This document shows, piece by piece, positions 63,425 through 64,000 of a DNA stretch of 64,000 nucleotides (position 1 is its first letter; the number at the start of each line of letters is the position of its first letter). The notes under the pieces were generated by a model that saw only the letters and a program-made list of their open reading frames with translations, was not told the origin of the DNA and ran no database searches. Origin of the DNA: Plasmodium relictum (taxonomy: Eukaryota; Apicomplexa; Aconoidasida; Haemosporida; Plasmodiidae); NCBI RefSeq assembly GCF_900005765.1, contig NC_041692.1:2536758-2600757 (forward strand). The letters are read 5' to 3'. The position numbers and the translations under genes were made by a program.

Positions 63425-64000
63425 TTAATAAAAGCTATTATTAACCTTTTTCAGTACACCACGCTAGGTTACTATACGTGTATATACAAGTTACCCATGC
63501 ACTGACTGGTTAACAAAAGATATTATAATTTTTTGTGATACACTAAGCTAGTTTACTGTGCCTGTATGTACAAACTAATATGTACTGACACTAATAAAAA
63601 ATAAAAAAATAAAATTTAAATTATTTTTTTTTTTTGTGGGGAAATTTTTAAGAAATAATAAAGATAATTTTAACTTATAAAAATTGAAGATAAAACTTAT
63701 AATGTTTTTGTTAAAATCAATATATATTTCAAAATAACATTGAATATCATAAAATTTTGACTTAATAAATTGTTATAAATTATTTGTATGTTTTTAATTA
63801 AAAGAAGATATTAATTCTTTGTAAATAAAAACTCATTTATAACTGTTAATAAGTTTATTAAAAGATGCAGTAAAATTTAACTTCAATTAAATATTATGCA
63901 TCATAAGAAAACAGTATATATATATATAATAAAAACGAATATATATATATAAACGTATACTTAGTTATACATGCTCTTTATTAATTTGTTTGTTTAATAC
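63425..64000 (+). repeat. LTR, subfamily B, plus orientation, running off the window
   Basis: It starts TGGTTAATAAAAGCTATTAT. The first about 85 bp are followed by a second, diverged copy of the same LTR start (TGGTTAACAAAAGATATTAT at 63510). The right 280 bp nearly match the LTR at 54141-54781, and the window stops inside the conserved tail TTTATTAATTTGTTTGTTTA. Confidence 0.85.

Overview
The window is very AT-rich protozoan DNA with short AT-rich introns, Asn/Lys-rich proteins and long homopolymer runs. The left part matches the right end of Plasmodium falciparum chromosome 12 in gene order (from memory: apicoplast TrpRS, then RON3, then chitinase). Abundant Ty3/gypsy LTR debris and a short-form chitinase point to a bird-infecting Plasmodium (P. 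gallinaceum/P. relictum lineage). The species is inference; the genus is close to certain.

1-18.2 kb, conserved core: a two-exon apicoplast tryptophanyl-tRNA synthetase (448-2260, minus), an Asn/Lys-rich conserved-type protein (3087-4976, minus), tRNA-Val(AAC) (8228-8300, plus), tRNA-Gln(TTG) (9217-9288, minus) and rhoptry neck protein RON3 (10646-18195, minus). I resolve RON3 into eight phase-consistent exons encoding about 2151 residues.

18.2-30.8 kb: an expanded intergenic region between RON3 and the chitinase. It contains a decayed gypsy fragment (about 21.9-23.85 kb, LTR plus gag and the start of protease) and several older LTR copies in both orientations. Just before the chitinase (30862-31995, plus) is a dense cluster of TAGCTA hexamers, the motif reported for the ookinete regulator AP2-O.

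32-47.5 kb, start of subtelomere-like sequence: a long degenerate minus-strand coding relic (about 36.6-39.6 kb) lies where P. falciparum has the RH3 pseudogene. It is followed by a mosaic block of LTRs plus an antisense gag relic (40.17-43.04 kb) and a small two-exon membrane protein with a charged coiled-coil tail (43792-44421).

47.5-64 kb: a broken Ty3/gypsy element (47541-53594) with a TGTGT target-site duplication carries a second, nested solo LTR with its own CATTG duplication. Beyond it are a solo LTR of another subfamily (54141-54781), a two-exon tryptophan-rich protein (56457-57118, minus), a 2.6 kb AT-only desert and a pile-up of nested and tandem LTRs to the window end (59785-64000).

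Host genes act in apicoplast translation (TrpRS), vacuole establishment and invasion (RON3) and mosquito-midgut crossing (chitinase). The two small multi-exon genes right of 43 kb look like lineage-specific surface or exported families. All intron boundaries were read by eye from GT/AG sites and reading-frame phase; none is backed by transcript data here.
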